Below, piece by piece: positions 50,400-59,777 of a stretch of DNA of 64,000 nucleotides. The position numbers were made by a program, and so were the translations under genes. The notes under the pieces are model-generated. The model searched no databases. It was given only the letters and a program-made list of their open reading frames with translations, and was not told where the DNA came from. Numbering within the stretch: position 1 is the first letter of the stretch; each line of letters opens with the position of its first letter. Location of the stretch: positions 62,001 through 126,000 of the forward strand of contig CASFDA010000031.1 of assembly GCA_949293335.1 (NCBI GenBank). The letters are read 5' to 3'. This stretch comes from an uncultured Spirochaetales bacterium. GTDB lineage: Bacteria; Spirochaetota; Spirochaetia; Sphaerochaetales; Sphaerochaetaceae.

Positions 50400-51086
50400 T
50401 TAGAGAAGGAAGCGGCACATCTCTTTGTACGACGAGACTACCAAGTCTGCGTTGCTCTCCTTCTTCCTTCTGGAAATAAGGAGGGTATGCATCCCTACGT
50501 TCTTTGCGCCAAGTACATCCTTGCGCTCACTGTCCCCGACATAGAGTATTCTATCATTTTCAACCCCTAATAGCCTAGATAGATAAAGAAAAGGAACACG
50601 TGATGGCTTGAGAGCCCCTATATCCTCTGTGGAAACCGCAAATTCAGGTATGTCAGTCACACCAAGGGCATCGAGTTTCACACCGATAGGGAAATCCGAA
50701 AGGAACGCAATCCTCGCTTCTTTCTTTATCGCCAAAAGGCTCTCCCTGACATGGGGAAATGGAGTTATCGACCTGAATAGAAAATCCCAGCGGTCGTAGA
50801 ATACTTTCCTTTCCTTTCTCTCAAGTTTCTCCAGATGCGCATCATCGCTTTTCCCGTAGAGATCGATGCACTCTTTTTCCAAGAAGCCTTTTCTTCCAGA
50901 CTCTTCTCCGCCATCGTAACCGTTCTTTTCTCTGAGACGTGTACGCATCCTGAGGTACGAGAAAGAGAAAAAAGGGTTCGGCATAGCAGCAATGACCAGA
51001 CGGACGTTTGTCTGCCATTTGGGATATAGCGTCCCATCGATGTCAAAGCATACTGCCTCTATTCCATTATCCTTCAAATACCCCAT
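50400..51086 (-). CDS. HAD-family hydrolase
   Basis: A 228-residue haloacid-dehalogenase-fold phosphatase. Motif I is CFDIDGTLYP, motif II IAFLSDFPIG, motif III a Lys in LKPSRVPF and motif IV VGDSERKDVLGAKNVGM. The cap sequence is not diagnostic, so the substrate is unknown. Its ATG overlaps the der stop (TGATG) and the next gene starts 12 bases later, so it is inside an operon. Confidence 0.85.
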   Translation of the reverse strand: MGYLKDNGIEAVCFDIDGTLYPKWQTNVRLVIAAMPNPFFSFSYLRMRTRLREKNGYDGGEESGRKGFLEKECIDLYGKSDDAHLEKLERKERKVFYDRWDFLFRSITPFPHVRESLLAIKKEARIAFLSDFPIGVKLDALGVTDIPEFAVSTEDIGALKPSRVPFLYLSRLLGVENDRILYVGDSERKDVLGAKNVGMHTLLISRRKKESNADLVVSSYKEMCRFLL

Positions 51087-52633
51087 CAGCTCTTCCTCGT
51101 CTTCTTTTCCTTCACTATCTTCTTTGCCTTCTCTCTCTGCCGGCTGATCTTCGCCTTGTTTCCGACGCCCCCTCGTTTTCCTTTGCTCAGCCCTTTCTTC
51201 CTGTCCTTGTTCTCGTTGATTATCTTCTTTACTTCTACTTCTTCTTTGTTATTCCCGTTCTGGTACAAGGACGGATTACGCCTGCGCTCTCGAAGACTTA
51301 TCTCCACGGGGATATCAGCAAAGCCGAAATCCTCCCTGATCATGTTCTTGATGTATGAGATATAGGCATCTGGAAAACCTTTGATGCGATTTACAAAGAG
51401 CAGGAAACGAACAGGAGAAGATGAGACCTGTGTGCCGTAAAGGACTTTATAATGACCTTCTTTTCCTCTCGGCGGCTCGACCTTGCTTGTCCAAGCTTTC
51501 AAAGCATCATTGAACACGCTCGTATCAACCCTCGTCTCAAGCTCCCTGCTGAGCTTTATTGCAGTATCCAGGAGACGTGTTATCCCCTTCTTGTTCTTTG
51601 CACTTATGAAGACTACAGGAGCGAATGACAAGACAGGGAAAAGAAACCTGATCCTGTCCTCAATCGCCTTCTCTTCGTTATGTATCCCGGAAAGGAGGTC
51701 GATCTTGTTCATGACAAGAATGATTCCCTTGCCTTCGCGGACAATCAGTTCTGCTATCTTCTTGTCCTGATCGGCAAGACCTTCCTTGGCATCTATCATG
51801 AGAAAGACTACAGAAGCCTCCTCGATAGTCTTGATCGCCCTGTTCACAGAATAGTACTCGACAGCCTCTTCGACTTTGCTCTTGCGTCTTATTCCCGCAG
51901 TATCAAGGAGTGTGAAGTCATTGCCCTTGTATTCAAATGAACCCTCCATGACATCACGGGTCGTACCTGCGATATCACTGACAATCGAGATGTCACGGCC
52001 GGTAAGAACGTTCATCAGCGTACTCTTTCCCGTATTCGGCTTTCCGAGAATCGCAATCTTGAGGCTCTCCCCTTCTTCTGGCTCTTCTTCCTGCTCTTCC
52101 AGGGAAAGCATTCCCATCATCGTCTCCTCAAGTTCCTCAAAGCCGAGGCACTGGGCTGCAGAGATTCCAACAACCCTCTGATAGCCATAGCTGTAAAAAT
52201 GCCAGAGAAGATCCCTCCTTGTCTCATCGTCGATCTTGTTGACCACGAGTATGAGCTTGTCCGAATACGGACGGAGATGCTCTAGGAGCATCATGTCTTC
52301 TCCCGTCACTTCCGTTGCGTCCATGACAAGCAATATCAGAGAGCTGACAGGGCACAGCGAGAGGGATTTCTCGCTGACTTTGTAGTCAAGTCCCTCCATG
52401 TCAACCTTGACTCCACCTGAATCTACAAGTGTCACAGGATTATTTCCAAGAAGATATTTCTTCGGAATCGGATCTCTGGTGACCCCGCTTGTAGGATCTG
52501 TAATCGCGACACGCTTTCCGAGAAAACGGTTAAAAAGCGTCGATTTTCCTACGTTAGGTCTCCCGATAATGCTTATTATCGGATAGCGATCATCAATGTC
52601 TGCCTTATTCCTTATCTCCAGTTCTTCTCTCAT
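51086..52633 (-). CDS. der: ribosome-assembly GTPase Der (EngA)
   Basis: A protein of about 515 residues with two G domains. The first has GRPNVGKST and SGVTRD, the second GKPNTGKST, AGTTRD and MNKIDLL. A KH-like C-terminal domain is followed by a Lys/Arg-rich tail of about 40 residues. It acts in 50S subunit maturation. I prefer the ATG at 52633 (AAGGAA upstream), which lies 29 bases inside the end of ptsI. The open frame extends to 52693. The first switch region reads DPTSGVTRDPIP and is typical. Confidence 0.93.
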   Translation of the reverse strand: MREELEIRNKADIDDRYPIISIIGRPNVGKSTLFNRFLGKRVAITDPTSGVTRDPIPKKYLLGNNPVTLVDSGGVKVDMEGLDYKVSEKSLSLCPVSSLILLVMDATEVTGEDMMLLEHLRPYSDKLILVVNKIDDETRRDLLWHFYSYGYQRVVGISAAQCLGFEELEETMMGMLSLEEQEEEPEEGESLKIAILGKPNTGKSTLMNVLTGRDISIVSDIAGTTRDVMEGSFEYKGNDFTLLDTAGIRRKSKVEEAVEYYSVNRAIKTIEEASVVFLMIDAKEGLADQDKKIAELIVREGKGIILVMNKIDLLSGIHNEEKAIEDRIRFLFPVLSFAPVVFISAKNKKGITRLLDTAIKLSRELETRVDTSVFNDALKAWTSKVEPPRGKEGHYKVLYGTQVSSSPVRFLLFVNRIKGFPDAYISYIKNMIREDFGFADIPVEISLRERRRNPSLYQNGNNKEEVEVKKIINENKDRKKGLSKGKRGGVGNKAKISRQREKAKKIVKEKKTRKS

Positions 52634-54335
52634 CACGGAATTCCTTAAGTCGTTTTTCAATCTCCTTGTGGCTAGACATTGAGAGTACTTCATTTAAAAG
52701 AGTGCGACAATCATCACTTGAAAGCTTTCTCAGTTCTGCCCGGATCGGGAGAATGCGCGGAGGAGATACCGACAGCTCATCAAAGCCAAGGCCCACCAGG
52801 AGAGGAAGATACTTCTCGTCTCCCGCCATCTCCCCGCAGATAGAAGCGATCTTGCCCTTCTCATGACAAGTCCTGACTACATAGTTCAGAAGGCGAAGGA
52901 TCGCGGGATGCATAGGCTGATAGAGATAACTGACTTTCTCATTTCCTCTGTCGACAGCGAGCGTATATTGTATCAGGTCATTTGTTCCAACCGAGATGAA
53001 ATCAACTTTCTCCAATATAAGATCGCATGTTATCGCGGCAGATGGAACTTCTATCATCGTCCCGACCTCAATGTCTCTGTCGTACTCTACACCCTCTTCA
53101 TCAAGCTCCCTTCTGGCTTCCTGAAGGACAGAAAGTGCTTCATCAAGTTCGTCAATGGAGGATATGAGAGGAAACATGATCCTCACATTCTTGTACTTCG
53201 AAGCCTTGAGTATTCTCTTTATCTGGTTCAGGAAGATCTCTTTATGCGAAAGGGAGAACCTTATTGCCCTCCAGCCAAGTATCGGGTTCTGCTCGAAGGA
53301 ATTGGAATCCTTCACTATCTTGTCACCCCCGATGTCCAGAGTACGGAACGTGACTTTGCCCTTATCTTTCATCAATCGTGCGGTCTCTTCGTACACGAAC
53401 TCCCTGTCATCACTTGATGAAAAGCCCTTCTCAAGCACGAGGAATTCTGTCCTGAACAATCCTATTCCTTCTGCAGCGGCACTGACTGTCGGCTCTATTC
53501 CGTCAAGACCTTCAACGTTAGTCTTCAGGAGGATCCTCTTGCCATCCTTGGTCACCGATGGTCCTTTTACTGTCTGATAAAGTCTTTTTTCCTTCTCCTC
53601 GTCCTTTATCTTCTGATCCATCATCTGGTAGATGACCTTTCTCGACGGATCCACGATAACCGCACCAGAACTCCCATCGATTGCAACGAGAATTCCATCC
53701 TGGACACCCTGCGCGAAGTTCTTTATCCCGACGACAGCGGGAATGCCTCTGTTCCTGGCGAGAATCGAGACATGACTTGTCTTCCCTCCAACGTCGAGAA
53801 CAAGTCCCTTGAGATAGGGATAACCTTCGATTGAAAGGAATTCGCTTGTAAGGAGGTAATCCGCGATCAGGATGGAGTCCTCCTCTAGCTTTATCCCCTT
53901 TCTTGACTTTCCGTTCAGAAGCTCCAAAAGCAGATTAGCGATGTCCTTTATCTCGACAGCTCTTTCCTTCATGTACTCATCGGAAAGTTTTTCCAAAGCG
54001 TCGACGAAAGTTGCTGTAGCACTTTCGACTGCCCATTCTGCCGGGTAGAAAGAGGAATCTATCAGATTCTTGATCGCCTTGATGTATTCCGGATCAGAGA
54101 GCATCAGCAACTCTACTGAGTAGAGGGCCCTCTCACTTTCCCCTATGGCAGAAGAAATGAGGGAGGAAATATATGATGAAGCGGAGGCCAGAGCGTCATC
54201 CAGCCTCTTCATTTCCTTCTCCCTTTCCCCTGCTGCTATCTTTTCATGTATTACGCTAACTGCATCGTGCCTGTACACATACGCTTTGGCAACTGCATAG
54301 CCAGATGATGCGGGAATGCCTTTCTCTTCCGTCAT
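52605..54335 (-). CDS. ptsI: phosphoenolpyruvate-protein phosphotransferase (PTS enzyme I)
   Basis: A 576-residue enzyme I that transfers phosphate from PEP to HPr. The N-terminal domain contains the phosphorylated His in GGKTSHVSI (about H188). The PEP-binding barrel has GIGLFRTEFLVLE, FRTLDIGGDK, EVGTMIEVPSAA, SVGTNDLIQYTLAVDR and the active-site Cys in SICGEMAGD. No HPr or EII gene is near. Several spirochaetes keep EI/HPr only for regulation. There is no ribosome binding site, and its promoter would give a leader of about two bases. It is the first gene of ptsI-der-HAD-SpiroCoCo. Confidence 0.94.
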   Translation of the reverse strand: MTEEKGIPASSGYAVAKAYVYRHDAVSVIHEKIAAGEREKEMKRLDDALASASSYISSLISSAIGESERALYSVELLMLSDPEYIKAIKNLIDSSFYPAEWAVESATATFVDALEKLSDEYMKERAVEIKDIANLLLELLNGKSRKGIKLEEDSILIADYLLTSEFLSIEGYPYLKGLVLDVGGKTSHVSILARNRGIPAVVGIKNFAQGVQDGILVAIDGSSGAVIVDPSRKVIYQMMDQKIKDEEKEKRLYQTVKGPSVTKDGKRILLKTNVEGLDGIEPTVSAAAEGIGLFRTEFLVLEKGFSSSDDREFVYEETARLMKDKGKVTFRTLDIGGDKIVKDSNSFEQNPILGWRAIRFSLSHKEIFLNQIKRILKASKYKNVRIMFPLISSIDELDEALSVLQEARRELDEEGVEYDRDIEVGTMIEVPSAAITCDLILEKVDFISVGTNDLIQYTLAVDRGNEKVSYLYQPMHPAILRLLNYVVRTCHEKGKIASICGEMAGDEKYLPLLVGLGFDELSVSPPRILPIRAELRKLSSDDCRTLLNEVLSMSSHKEIEKRLKEFRDERRTGDKE

Positions 54336-54344
54336 AACATCTCT

Positions 54345-54373
54345 ATTCTACAATTGCAGTAAATCAGAGTAAA
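54345..54373 (-). promoter_or_regulatory. ptsI promoter (leaderless geometry)
   Basis: TTTACT (complement of 54368-54373) and TAGAAT (54345-54350) are 17 bases apart. Nine bases separate the -10 from the ATG, so the message should start at or within about two bases of the codon. Confidence 0.45.
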
Positions 54374-54450
54374 GGAGATTAGAACAAGGTGTATAGGTGT
54401 GGGTATACTCCTTTCTTTTGTGGTAAAGTCTTAAGAAGAAAGGAGAGATG

Positions 54451-54957
54451 ATGAGTCGGAAAAACATACTTCCAACGGTAGTTGCATTCATACTATATGC
54501 CATATTCCTCTTTGCGCTGATCTTCTTTTTTGGTCCCAGCATCAAGAAGAATCTCGAAGAAGGAAGATATGTAGAGAGGATGGATGAATACACAAAAAGG
54601 GAACTCATGGCAGAGACGAGGACTTTCTCACTCTGCTACTACACGCCATATGGAAGCAAGATGAAAGACGTTGTCGTGCGAGAAAGGCCAAGCGATGACC
54701 TGCATCAGATGCTCGAGGCCCTTGTTGATACGCCTTCCAGAAGTGTTGTCCTGGAAGGACTCATATCATACATTCCAGACGGCACCAGACTCATTGGAGC
54801 AACAATCGATGATGGAATTGCATTCATCGACATGAGCGAGGAATTCTTATCTTCGGAAGATATAGAAAAGGCAATAGATCAAGTCAAGAAAAGCGTGAAC
54901 GCACTCTATCCAGAGCTGAGGGTCTTTCTCTTAGCAGATGGAAATCCTCTTGACTGA
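54451..54957 (+). CDS. GerMN-domain membrane protein
   Basis: A protein of about 168 residues with an N-terminal transmembrane helix (about 8-28) and a single GerMN (sporulation/spore-germination type) domain. The domain includes LHQMLEALVDTPSR, ISYIPDGTRLIGATIDDGIAFIDMSEEF and the VNALYPELRVFLLADG end. The organism is not a sporulator. Such domains occur in envelope proteins of other bacteria, probably binding a ligand or partner. The second of two adjacent ATGs (54451) is better spaced from AAAGGAG. It overlaps the convergent ymdB gene by 27 bases. Confidence 0.82.
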   Translation: MSRKNILPTVVAFILYAIFLFALIFFFGPSIKKNLEEGRYVERMDEYTKRELMAETRTFSLCYYTPYGSKMKDVVVRERPSDDLHQMLEALVDTPSRSVVLEGLISYIPDGTRLIGATIDDGIAFIDMSEEFLSSEDIEKAIDQVKKSVNALYPELRVFLLADGNPLD

Positions 54958-55704
54958 AACAGCCTTCCCTGTATTCTTGTCCGCTTTTATGATCAGTCCT
55001 TGAATTGCCCCTTTTCCTTCCTTCACTTCGCTTTTGATCGGAAGCTGAGTGACTGCTCTCTCCAGTGCCTTGTCTTCCCTGCTTCCGATGACTCCATCAA
55101 GCGATCCTGTAATACCAAGGTCTGTGATATACGCAGTTCCGCCTGGCAGTATCTTCTCATCAGCAGTCTGAACATGAGTATGTGTTCCGACAACAGCCGT
55201 TACAAGCCCATCGAGATAGAAGGAAAGCGCCTCCTTCTCCTCTGTCCTCTCTGCATGGAAATCGACGAAGATCAGCTTTGTCTCCTTGCGGACCTTCTGG
55301 ACGATCTCCTTTATCTTCGTGAAGGGATCATCGATTACAGGAAGACCACCCTGGCGCCCTTCTGCGTTGATGACAGCAATTCCTTTCTTGATAGTGAAAC
55401 CTTTGCCGACAACACCATCGGGATAATTGGCCGGACGCAAGAGCGAGTCACTCTTCTCGAGGATCTGGAAGATCTCTTCCTTCTGCCAGATATGGTTTCC
55501 GCTTGTAATGACATCAACACCCATCTTCATGAGGTTGTCATAATCCTGCAGCGAAATACCGAAGCCACCTGCTGCATTCTCACCATTTGCGATTACAAAG
55601 TCGATATTCTCATTCTTCCTGATCTGGGAGAGGCCCAGAAAAAGGGCCCCCATTCCAGTTGTACCCGAGATGTCCCCGAGCATAAGGACATTTACATCAC
55701 TCAT
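54931..55704 (-). CDS. ymdB: YmdB-type metallophosphoesterase
   Basis: A 257-residue YmdB/DR1281 family enzyme that hydrolyses 2',3'-cyclic nucleotides. Motifs: VNVLMLGDISG, VIANGENAAGGFGI, DVITSGNHIWQKEEI, FVDFHAERTEEKEA and VVGTHTHVQTADEKIL. The gene follows rny with a two-base gap, the classic rny-ymdB pair, which links it to RNA turnover. The first metal motif lacks the second Gly of the usual GDVVG, a minor change. Confidence 0.93.
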   Translation of the reverse strand: MSDVNVLMLGDISGTTGMGALFLGLSQIRKNENIDFVIANGENAAGGFGISLQDYDNLMKMGVDVITSGNHIWQKEEIFQILEKSDSLLRPANYPDGVVGKGFTIKKGIAVINAEGRQGGLPVIDDPFTKIKEIVQKVRKETKLIFVDFHAERTEEKEALSFYLDGLVTAVVGTHTHVQTADEKILPGGTAYITDLGITGSLDGVIGSREDKALERAVTQLPIKSEVKEGKGAIQGLIIKADKNTGKAVSVKRISIC

Positions 55705-55706
55705 AA

Positions 55707-57236
55707 TTATCTTGCGTACTCGACTACTCTGAGCTCCCTGATAATCGTCACTTTGATCTTTCCAGGATAACGGAGTTCTGCCTCGATTCTCTGTGCGATG
55801 CTGTTTGCAATCTCCCTTGCCTTCTCATCAGAGACAGCATCGCTGTTGACCATGATCCGAAGCTCACGCCCTGCCTGGATTGCAAAAGCATTCTCAACAC
55901 CATCGAAACCCTTTGCGATGCTCTCAAGCGATTCAAGACGCTTGATGTAGTTGTCGATCGACTCACGACGTGCACCAGGACGTGCCGCGCTGATCGCATC
56001 CGCAATCTGCACGATCACAGCCTCAATCGAGCTAGGCTCAACATCATTGTGGTGTGCCAGAACAGCATTGACAACACGAGGATCCTCTCCAAGCCTCTTG
56101 AGCATCTCTGCTCCAAGCTCTGCATGATTCGAATCACTTTCTGTCTCAGCACCCTTTCCAATGTCATGAAGAAGGCCGCCACGCTTTGCGATCTCACTGT
56201 CTGCTCCGACTTCACTTGCGATCATGCCCGCGAGAATCGCAACCTCTTTGGAATGCATGAGGACATTCTGTCCATAGCTAGTTCTGAAATGCAGTCTTCC
56301 GAGGGCTCTGATCAGCTCAGTCCCCATATTGTGGATACCAAGGTCAAATACGACCTTCTCACCTTCATCGACAATGATTCTTCCAACTTCTTTGGTGACT
56401 TTGTTGACAACTTCCTCGATCCTTGCAGGATGTATCCTTCCATCCTGAACAAGACGTTCAAGGGCAACACGCGCAATTTCTTTCCTGACAGGATCGAAAC
56501 AGGATATCACGACAGCTTCAGGGGTATCATCAATGATGATATCCACACCTGTGAGGGTTTCGAGAGTACGAATATTCCTTCCTTCCCTGCCGATGATCCT
56601 GCCTTTCATCTCATCACTAGGAAGTGATACAGACTGGGTAGTAATCTCTCCGGAGACTTCCGTGGCAAGCCTCTGGATGGTAGAGACAATAATATCCCTT
56701 GCAACCTTCTCGGCGGACAGCTGTGTCTCGCTCTCTATCTTGTTGATATATACCTGACCATCATGCCTTGCCGTCTCCTTCATCTCTTCGATGATGAGAT
56801 TCTTGGCTTCCTCGCTGGTCATTGAGGCAACCTTCTCAAGTTCATTGATGAGGTTGTTCTCCCTCTCTGTTACTTCTTCTTCCCTCTTTTCTAGATCCTC
56901 TTCCTTATCTCCAAGTTGCTGCTTAAGTTCCTCCAGCTCCGTTTGCTTATGTTCAAGATTCATTTCCTTCTGCAGAAGTCGTCTTTCGCTCTTCTGCAGT
57001 TCCATTCTTCTTTCCCTAGCCTCGCGTTCGTTCTGCTGCTGTTCTTTCTGCAGAGTCTCACGAGTTTCAAGCATCAGTTCCTTCGCTTCTGCCTCTGCCT
57101 TGTTCTTGGCCTCATTCCGTACCCGGATAGCCTCCTGCTCAGCAGATGTAAGCTTATATTTGGCGTAAAGCCATCTGACGATAACGCCGACAGCAAAACC
57201 TACCAGACAACTTAGGAGAAGATAAAAAATGCCCAT
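55707..57236 (-). CDS. rny: ribonuclease Y
   Basis: A 509-residue endoribonuclease anchored in the membrane by an N-terminal helix (about 3-24). A long coiled coil (about 30-190) follows, then a KH domain with IIGREGRNIRTLETLTGVDIIIDDTPEAVV and an HD domain with LLHDIGKGAETE. The ATG at 57236 has AAGGAGGG upstream, and the open frame beyond it is unsupported. It initiates mRNA decay. The ricT-like gene at 36201 encodes a candidate partner. It is followed directly by ymdB. Confidence 0.96.
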   Translation of the reverse strand: MGIFYLLLSCLVGFAVGVIVRWLYAKYKLTSAEQEAIRVRNEAKNKAEAEAKELMLETRETLQKEQQQNEREARERRMELQKSERRLLQKEMNLEHKQTELEELKQQLGDKEEDLEKREEEVTERENNLINELEKVASMTSEEAKNLIIEEMKETARHDGQVYINKIESETQLSAEKVARDIIVSTIQRLATEVSGEITTQSVSLPSDEMKGRIIGREGRNIRTLETLTGVDIIIDDTPEAVVISCFDPVRKEIARVALERLVQDGRIHPARIEEVVNKVTKEVGRIIVDEGEKVVFDLGIHNMGTELIRALGRLHFRTSYGQNVLMHSKEVAILAGMIASEVGADSEIAKRGGLLHDIGKGAETESDSNHAELGAEMLKRLGEDPRVVNAVLAHHNDVEPSSIEAVIVQIADAISAARPGARRESIDNYIKRLESLESIAKGFDGVENAFAIQAGRELRIMVNSDAVSDEKAREIANSIAQRIEAELRYPGKIKVTIIRELRVVEYAR

Positions 57237-57319
57237 TTTATATCCCTCCTTGGCAAAAATCCAACGTATTCTGATATTGTACCAAAGACAGTTGGCTGTC
57301 AAGGATTGCAGAGGGCATG

Positions 57320-57346
57320 AAAAAACCGCCACCCATGGTGACGGCT
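57320..57346 (-). terminator. terminator of the ribosomal operon after rplQ
   Basis: CCGTCAC and GTGGCGG (complement of 57326-57344) form a seven-base stem with one G-U pair and a five-base loop. Six Ts follow on the minus strand. It separates rplQ from rny. Confidence 0.85.
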
Positions 57347-57376
57347 AATGGAAAATTAAATTTCCAGGCGAGAAAT

Positions 57377-57799
57377 TCAGTTCGCCTTTGCTGCCTTTTC
57401 GTCCTTTTTTTTGGACTTCTCGGCCTTGGCTTCCTTCTTCTCTGTCTTCTCGACGAGTTCAAGGATAACCATCTCTGCTGCGTCTCCAAGACGATAACCC
57501 GTCTTGAGAATCCTTGTGTAACCGCCCTTGCGTTCACTGAACATAGGTGCGATTTCCTTGAAGAGCTTTGCAAGGACTGCTTCATCCTTGATGTCGCGAG
57601 CAACCATCCTGCGGTTGTGGACATTGTCCACCTTCGCGCGGGTGATCATCTTCTCTGCAACCTTCCTCACTTCAAGGGCCTTTGCCTTCGTGGTCTCAAT
57701 CCTCTCATATCTGAAGAGGGATGTGACCATGCTGCGCTTCAGGGCCGTACGCTCACTGGTCGTGCGGGAAAGCGCATTGAATCCATGTCTATGCCTCAT
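57377..57799 (-). CDS. rplQ: 50S ribosomal protein L17
   Basis: A 140-residue L17. It begins [24 protein letters not shown], has [19 protein letters not shown] and the [22 protein letters not shown] core. The last 25 residues are a Lys/Ala/Glu tail beyond the bacterial minimum. Its start overlaps the end of rpoA by 11 bases. It is the last gene of the operon before the terminator at 57320. Confidence 0.97.
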   Translation of the reverse strand: MRHRHGFNALSRTTSERTALKRSMVTSLFRYERIETTKAKALEVRKVAEKMITRAKVDNVHNRRMVARDIKDEAVLAKLFKEIAPMFSERKGGYTRILKTGYRLGDAAEMVILELVEKTEKKEAKAEKSKKKDEKAAKAN

Positions 57800-58844
57800 T
57801 GTCCACTTCCTTGTTTTCTGGAACTTTGATAGATGTTTTCAAGACACTGAAGTCGGTCATTCCAAGGGTAAGACCCCATTCCTTGAGCTTATCCTTGATC
57901 TCAGAAAGGCTCTTCTTTCCGAAGTTCCTTGTCTTACCGATCTCCTCTTCTGTCTTCCTTGCCAGATCACCAATAGTCTTGATTCCTGCATTCTTGAGGC
58001 AGTTGGAGGATCTGACTGTGAGCTCAAGCTCCTCAACCGGGGTATCAAGAATGCCCCTGATCCTCTTCTCGTCCTCATCGACTTCAGGTCCGTTGGAGAT
58101 GGATCCCTCGTCGAAGTTGATGAACACAGTGAAGTGCTCCTTGATGATCTTTGCAGCCTCGCCGAGCGCATTCTCAGGGGAAATGGTACCGTCAGTATCG
58201 ATGTCGAGGATCAGTTTGTCATAATCGTTCCTCTGACCAACCCTTGTCGGCTCAATCGAGTACTTGACCCTCTTTACCGGTGAATAGAAAGCATCGATGC
58301 AGATCGTTCCAGGTTCCTCTGTATATTTCTCGCTCATCTCGCTTGGAACATATCCACGTCCGAAGTCGATCTGAACTTCCATCTCCAGGTCGCAGTCGTC
58401 CATCATCGTGAAAAGAACGAGGTCCTTGTTCTTGATCTCAACCAAGTTCTTTTCCAAGTCGGCACCTGTAATCACGCCAGGGCCCTTTGCCACGACGGTG
58501 AATACTGTCTCCTCCGAATCTTCCGGCATGCTGATCTGGAGCTTCTTTATGGCAGCTATGATATCGTTAATATCTTCCTTGACCCCTGGAAGTGATTCAT
58601 ACTCGCTTGTGACAAGGTGCGGTGTCCTTTCCTCTCCGACAAAGGTCGTGAACCTGATTGCGGAGACTGCATAACCCTGAATCGAAGAAAGGAGGACACG
58701 ACGAAGAGTATTTCCAACGGTCGTTCCGAATCCTCTCTCGAACGGACACGCGATAAAGCGTCCGTGTGTTTCAGATGCTACAGTGTGGTCACAAGAGATT
58801 CCAGTAGGTTTCTTGAAGCCCTTAAGAAGGGTTTTTCTAGCCAT
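57789..58844 (-). CDS. rpoA: RNA polymerase alpha subunit
   Basis: A 351-residue alpha subunit. The N-terminal assembly domain includes [21 protein letters not shown] and the [19 protein letters not shown] strand. The C-terminal domain carries [21 protein letters not shown] and the helix ending [14 protein letters not shown], used for UP-element and activator contact. It lies between rpsK and rplQ. No rpsD is present in between, unlike in Escherichia coli. Confidence 0.98.
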   Translation of the reverse strand: MARKTLLKGFKKPTGISCDHTVASETHGRFIACPFERGFGTTVGNTLRRVLLSSIQGYAVSAIRFTTFVGEERTPHLVTSEYESLPGVKEDINDIIAAIKKLQISMPEDSEETVFTVVAKGPGVITGADLEKNLVEIKNKDLVLFTMMDDCDLEMEVQIDFGRGYVPSEMSEKYTEEPGTICIDAFYSPVKRVKYSIEPTRVGQRNDYDKLILDIDTDGTISPENALGEAAKIIKEHFTVFINFDEGSISNGPEVDEDEKRIRGILDTPVEELELTVRSSNCLKNAGIKTIGDLARKTEEEIGKTRNFGKKSLSEIKDKLKEWGLTLGMTDFSVLKTSIKVPENKEVDNEA

Positions 58845-58882
58845 TTGCTACTCCTTATTAAACTCTTTGGCAGGCCAAAGAA

Positions 58883-59260
58883 TCAGACACGACGGGTCTT
58901 GCGAGGGCGGCAACCGTTGTGCGGAATGGGTGTTACGTCCCTCATGGAACGTACCTTTACGCCGAGAACTCCAATAGTCCTGATCGCGCTCTCCCTTCCG
59001 ACTCCTGGTCCCTTGACGAATACGTTGACCTCTTTGAGGCCATAATCCATCGCCTTCTTCACAGCTGCCTCACAGATTGTCTGGGCAGCATATGGAGTGG
59101 ACTTCTTTGCGCCACGGAAACCAAGACCACCAGCAGAGGCCCAACTGAGAGTATTCCCTGCAAGGTCGGTAACGGTAATGATTGTGTTATTGAAGCTTGT
59201 CTGGATATATACGTTTCCTTCCAAAACAGTCTTTTTAATCTTTTTCTTTACAGTAGCCAT
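58883..59260 (-). CDS. rpsK: 30S ribosomal protein S11
   Basis: A 125-residue S11. The core reads [32 protein letters not shown], then [13 protein letters not shown] and the C-terminal [16 protein letters not shown], which contacts mRNA near the E site. It is 12 bases after rpsM and 38 bases before rpoA, in the normal order apart from the missing rpsD. Confidence 0.98.
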   Translation of the reverse strand: MATVKKKIKKTVLEGNVYIQTSFNNTIITVTDLAGNTLSWASAGGLGFRGAKKSTPYAAQTICEAAVKKAMDYGLKEVNVFVKGPGVGRESAIRTIGVLGVKVRSMRDVTPIPHNGCRPRKTRRV

Positions 59261-59272
59261 CTCAATCAGTCC

Positions 59273-59638
59273 TTATTTCTTCTTTCCGGCAACAGTCTTC
59301 TTCTTGCCCTTTCTTGTCCTGGCGTTGGTCTTTGTCCTCTGTCCGCGGACAGGAAGGCCCTTCCTGTGTCTAAGTCCCCTGTAGCAACCAATGTCCATGA
59401 GCCTCTTGATGTTGAGAGCAACTTCGGTCCTGAGGTGACCTTCGATCTTGTAGTCCTCCTCGATGACCTTTCTCAAGAGAGCAATCTGATCCTGATCCAG
59501 AGTATTGATCCTCACGTCTGGATCGATTTCAGTCTTGGTGCAGATATCGAGTGCAGACTTCCTGCCGATTCCATAAATATATGTCAGTGCGATCTTGACA
59601 GCCTTGTTAGGCAAATCGACACCAGCTATACGTGCCAT
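59273..59638 (-). CDS. rpsM: 30S ribosomal protein S13
   Basis: A 121-residue S13 of the small-subunit head. The N-terminal [24 protein letters not shown], the H2TH-like helix region and the basic C-terminal [24 protein letters not shown] are standard. It follows rpmJ by 13 bases and precedes rpsK. Confidence 0.98.
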   Translation of the reverse strand: MARIAGVDLPNKAVKIALTYIYGIGRKSALDICTKTEIDPDVRINTLDQDQIALLRKVIEEDYKIEGHLRTEVALNIKRLMDIGCYRGLRHRKGLPVRGQRTKTNARTRKGKKKTVAGKKK

Positions 59639-59651
59639 TCTGGCCTCCTAA

Positions 59652-59765
59652 TTATTTCTGCCTCTGCTTATGCTTCGGATTCTCGCAGATTATGCGTACC
59701 ACACCGGCACGTCTGATTACTTTACACTTGTCACAAATTGGTTTGACACTTGCTCTGACTTTCAT
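59652..59765 (-). CDS. rpmJ: 50S ribosomal protein L36
   Basis: A 37-residue zinc-binding L36. It starts [19 protein letters not shown] and ends NPKHKQRQK. The ligands are three cysteines (about 11, 14, 27) and one histidine (about 32), i.e. the C+ form. AAGAGGAG lies just upstream of the ATG. It sits between secY and rpsM, and infA is not present here. Confidence 0.96.
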   Translation of the reverse strand: MKVRASVKPICDKCKVIRRAGVVRIICENPKHKQRQK

Positions 59766-59777
59766 TTTGAGCTCCTC

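Noticed and set aside
54451-54957. Sporulation gene
   Set aside because: The GerMN domain occurs outside sporulators. Nothing else in the window suggests endospore formation.
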